Part shown: piece after piece, positions 62,001 through 64,000 of the stretch
How positions within the stretch are numbered: the first letter of the stretch is position 1
Layout: every line of letters starts with the position of its first letter
NCBI RefSeq assembly: GCF_049686335.1
Contig: NZ_JBAVHX010000023.1
Coordinates: 1 to 64,000, forward strand
Length of the DNA stretch: 64,000 nt
Reading direction: 5' to 3'
From: Buttiauxella sp049686335
GTDB lineage: Bacteria > Pseudomonadota > Gammaproteobacteria > Enterobacterales > Enterobacteriaceae
Position numbers and translations under genes: made by a program
Notes under the pieces: model-generated
Told to the model about the DNA's origin: nothing
The model's input: only the letters and a program-made list of their open reading frames with translations
The model's database searches: none

Positions 62001-62648
62001 ATGAGCGGGAAAATGTGTAACAGAATTGCGTTTTTTGCCTTGAGTGCGGCGCTTTTTAGCCCGATGGCTTTGGCACATCCGCACAGCTTTATTACGCTCG
62101 TGACCACCGTCATGACCGAAAACGACCAGCTTACCGGTCTGAAAATGCAGTGGACGATGGATGAAATTACTTCAGCGGATCTACTGTATGACGCGGGTGA
62201 TGCAAAGCCCGATTCACCGGTCTGGAAGAAGCTTGCCGCCGAAGTGATGGCGAATGTTTTAGGGCAACATTATTTCACTGAATTCTGGCACAACGGCGAG
62301 AAAGTGACATTTAACAATTTGCCGCCAGAGTACGGGCTCGCACGGGTAGGGCATCAGGCGGTACTGACCTTTATTTTACCGCTGGCACATCCGCAGCCGT
62401 TAAAAGGGCAAACCTACCAGTTCGCAACCTTTGACCCGACCTATTTTGTCGATATGAGTTATGACCATCCGTCCGATGCCAGCGTGCCGAAAACATTAGC
62501 GTCACAATGCAAAATCTCAGTGAAAACACCGCAACCCACCGAGGATATGCAGGCGTTTGCTTTGTCGCTAGATAAAGCCGATGCACCGCCAGAAGATATG
62601 GAACTGGGTAAACAATTTGCTCAACAGGTGACGTTGCAATGTCAGTAA
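62001..62648 (+). CDS. zevA: Periplasmic DUF1007 protein, ZevA-like
   Basis: A 215-residue exported protein: signal peptide about 1-25 (ending MALA) followed directly by HPHSF, the DUF1007 motif at the mature N-terminus that could bind metal, and MQWTMDEITS, AVLTFILPL and YDHPSDASVP. Paired with a NicO-family permease 10 bases overlapping downstream, like zevA-zevB of Haemophilus, where the pair serves zinc uptake. Metal specificity is inferred. Confidence 0.8.
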   Translation: MSGKMCNRIAFFALSAALFSPMALAHPHSFITLVTTVMTENDQLTGLKMQWTMDEITSADLLYDAGDAKPDSPVWKKLAAEVMANVLGQHYFTEFWHNGEKVTFNNLPPEYGLARVGHQAVLTFILPLAHPQPLKGQTYQFATFDPTYFVDMSYDHPSDASVPKTLASQCKISVKTPQPTEDMQAFALSLDKADAPPEDMELGKQFAQQVTLQCQ

Positions 62649-63622
62649 TGCCTTCCGCCAGATCTCACTCACGCCGCTGGTTACAACTGTGGCCGCTGGC
62701 GATTTTCCTGCTTACCTGCGCGATTGGGCTCTACAGCCTGTGGCTCTTCTGGCCGCAAATCATCCTTAACAGCGCGATGTGGCAGAAATCGATTAACCAG
62801 CAAATGAGTGCGCTGTTGCGTGAGGTTGCTGAAAACCCAACGCGAGCGGGCTGGTCGCTGCTGTCATTTAGTTTTGTCTACGGCGTGCTTCATGCTTTGG
62901 GGCCAGGACATGGCAAAGTGGTGATTACCACCTGGCTTGCCACCCATCCTTCGCGTTTGAAAAGCAGTCTCAAACTAACTTTTGCCGCTTCCTTATTACA
63001 AGGGTTGGTGGCGATTGGGCTGGTGACGGTGGTGCTGGGGTTACTGGCCTTACCGTCGCGACAATTGCATATGAGCAGTTTCTGGCTGGAGAAAGGCAGT
63101 TATTTGCTGGTGGGTATTTTAGGACTGATGCTGTGCGCCCGCGCGTGGCGAAATCTACGAAAGGTGCTGCGCAAACCTGCGCGTTTTACCGGCTTCACGC
63201 CACATCATGTTCACGATGAGAAATGCGGGTGTGGCCATCAGCATTTGCCAACAGAAAAGCAGCTTGAGGCAGGAGAGGACTGGCGCGCCCGGTTAATGAT
63301 TGTTTTATCGATGGGCATGCGCCCGTGTTCCGGTGCCATCATGGTGCTGTTGTTTAGCAAAGTGACTGGCGTATATAGCTGGGGGATGTTGTCAGCGCTG
63401 ACCATGGCGGCAGGCACATCAATAACCATTTCAGGGCTGGCATTTTTGGTCCATGGATTCCGAAATCTGGCAGTGCGCATGAGCGGTAATAAAGCACCGG
63501 TTTTATGGCGACAAGTGGCCTGGGCGACACTGGCTTTAGCGGGGGGCACAATTCTGGTATTAGCTGCGGTAGTGATGTGGCTGAGTGCTCAACCGGTCGT
63601 GCGGGGGATTAGACCTTTTTAG
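62639..63622 (+). CDS. zevB: NicO/RcnA-family metal permease, ZevB-like
   Basis: A 327-residue inner-membrane protein with about six membrane segments. Family marks are GVLHALGPGHGKVVITTWLATHP, with histidines for metal, the Cys/His loop HHVHDEKCGCGHQHLP between the halves, and MGMRPCSGAIMVLLFS. An ATG three codons later (62648) overlaps the zevA stop and is an alternative start. Family members move nickel, cobalt or zinc; direction and metal are not shown by the sequence. Confidence 0.82.
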   Translation: MSVMPSARSHSRRWLQLWPLAIFLLTCAIGLYSLWLFWPQIILNSAMWQKSINQQMSALLREVAENPTRAGWSLLSFSFVYGVLHALGPGHGKVVITTWLATHPSRLKSSLKLTFAASLLQGLVAIGLVTVVLGLLALPSRQLHMSSFWLEKGSYLLVGILGLMLCARAWRNLRKVLRKPARFTGFTPHHVHDEKCGCGHQHLPTEKQLEAGEDWRARLMIVLSMGMRPCSGAIMVLLFSKVTGVYSWGMLSALTMAAGTSITISGLAFLVHGFRNLAVRMSGNKAPVLWRQVAWATLALAGGTILVLAAVVMWLSAQPVVRGIRPF

Positions 63623-63638
63623 CGTTTGATTAAAACAA

Positions 63639-63832
63639 CCCTCACCCCGGCCCTCTCCCTGAGGGAGAGGGGGAAAAAATGTTCCCTCTCCAGAGAGCTG
63701 GGGGGAAATGTTCCCTCTCCAGAGGGCGAGGGGGAAAATGTTCCCTCTCCAGAGGGCTGGGAAAAAATGTTCCCTCTCCAGAGAGCTGGGGGGGAATATT
63801 CCCTCTCCTGGGGGAGAGGGTTAGGGTGAGGG
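63639..63832. repeat. CCCTCACCCC-bounded tandem repeat before suhB
   Basis: Bounded by CCCTCACCCCGGCCCTCTCC and GGAGAGGGTTAGGGTGAGGG, with about five internal units of 27-35 bp built on GTTCCCTCTCCAGAG and GGGGGAAA. It is the expanded relative of the array at 39396. It fills the gap between the convergent zevB and suhB. Confidence 0.85.
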
Positions 63833-63841
63833 CTTTAAAGA

Positions 63842-64000
63842 TTAACGCTTCAGCGCTTCGCTCAGTTCATCACGCATCGTTGCCAGCATAGCTTTAACAA
63901 CGCGCGGATTACCTGCAACGATGTTGCCGGTCAACAGGTGGTTATGGCCGCCGGTGAAATCACACACCAGGCTACCCGATTCGCGAGCAATCAGTTCGCC
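63842..64000 (-). CDS. suhB: Inositol-1-monophosphatase SuhB, 3' end (partial)
   Basis: The last 52 codons of suhB run off the window edge: GELIARESGSLVCDFTGGHN, then LLTGNIVAGNPRVVKAML and MRDELSEALKR, close to E. coli. SuhB is an inositol phosphatase and a subunit of rRNA antitermination complexes. In E. coli yfhR lies between suhB and csiE; here zevAB occupies that place. Confidence 0.95.
   Translation of the reverse strand, partial: GELIARESGSLVCDFTGGHNHLLTGNIVAGNPRVVKAMLATMRDELSEALKR

Noticed and set aside
63626..63891. Open frames and a possible CRISPR-like pattern in the array before suhB
   Set aside because: Units are contiguous, G/C-rich and variable, without constant repeats separated by unique spacers; the peptides are only repeat translation.

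Overview
The window is a stretch of enterobacterial chromosome. Almost every gene has a close Escherichia coli counterpart in the same local order, and there are REP-type and ERIC repeats, a GlmY small RNA, and FNR, NsrR, PurR and NadR sites of the E. coli kind. The family Enterobacteriaceae is well supported. The genus is not settled from the sequence.

Region 1 (1-12,000): kgtP, yfiM, pssA, patZ, tapT, trxC, yfiF, ung, grcA and srmB (transport, phospholipid synthesis, protein acetylation, tRNA modification, redox and repair, anaerobic stress, ribosome assembly). An internally deleted IS4-family copy sits inside the hairpin of the yfiF/ung terminator. The yfiE-eamB pair that E. coli has between grcA and srmB is absent.

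Region 2 (12,000-24,500): trmN and nadB converge. Then come the envelope-stress operon rpoE-rseA-rseB-rseC, the lepA-lepB-rnc-era-recO-pdxJ-acpS series and the ferredoxin yfhL. An rseD-like leader frame is coupled to rpoE.

Region 3 (24,500-42,400): a MurR/YfhH regulator is divergent from murQ and a murP-like PTS gene, which links it to N-acetylmuramate use. Then pgpC, tadA, mltF, purL, the sRNA glmY with its sigma-54 promoter and three GlrR-type boxes, the glrK-qseG-glrR two-component operon, glnB, hmp and glyA.

Region 4 (42,400-58,100): an accessory carbohydrate cluster at the place where E. coli K-12 carries yphA-yphH. A ROK repressor (yphH type), the large YphG protein, a sugar symporter and an aldose epimerase (yphB type) accompany a GPH symporter, a cytoplasmic GH36 alpha-galactosidase, an OprD-type porin, an exported clan GH-D glycosidase and a 56-residue lipoprotein. 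Together they read as a pathway from the outer membrane to the cytoplasm for an alpha-galactoside. This is the most informative part of the window, because YphG has no settled function.

Region 5 (58,100-64,000): a short Omp85-type barrel without POTRA domains, hcaT without the hca genes, csiE, a zevAB-like metal transport pair in the yfhR position, and the 3' end of suhB. Two arrays of a CCCTCACCCC-bounded repeat lie after glnB and before suhB.
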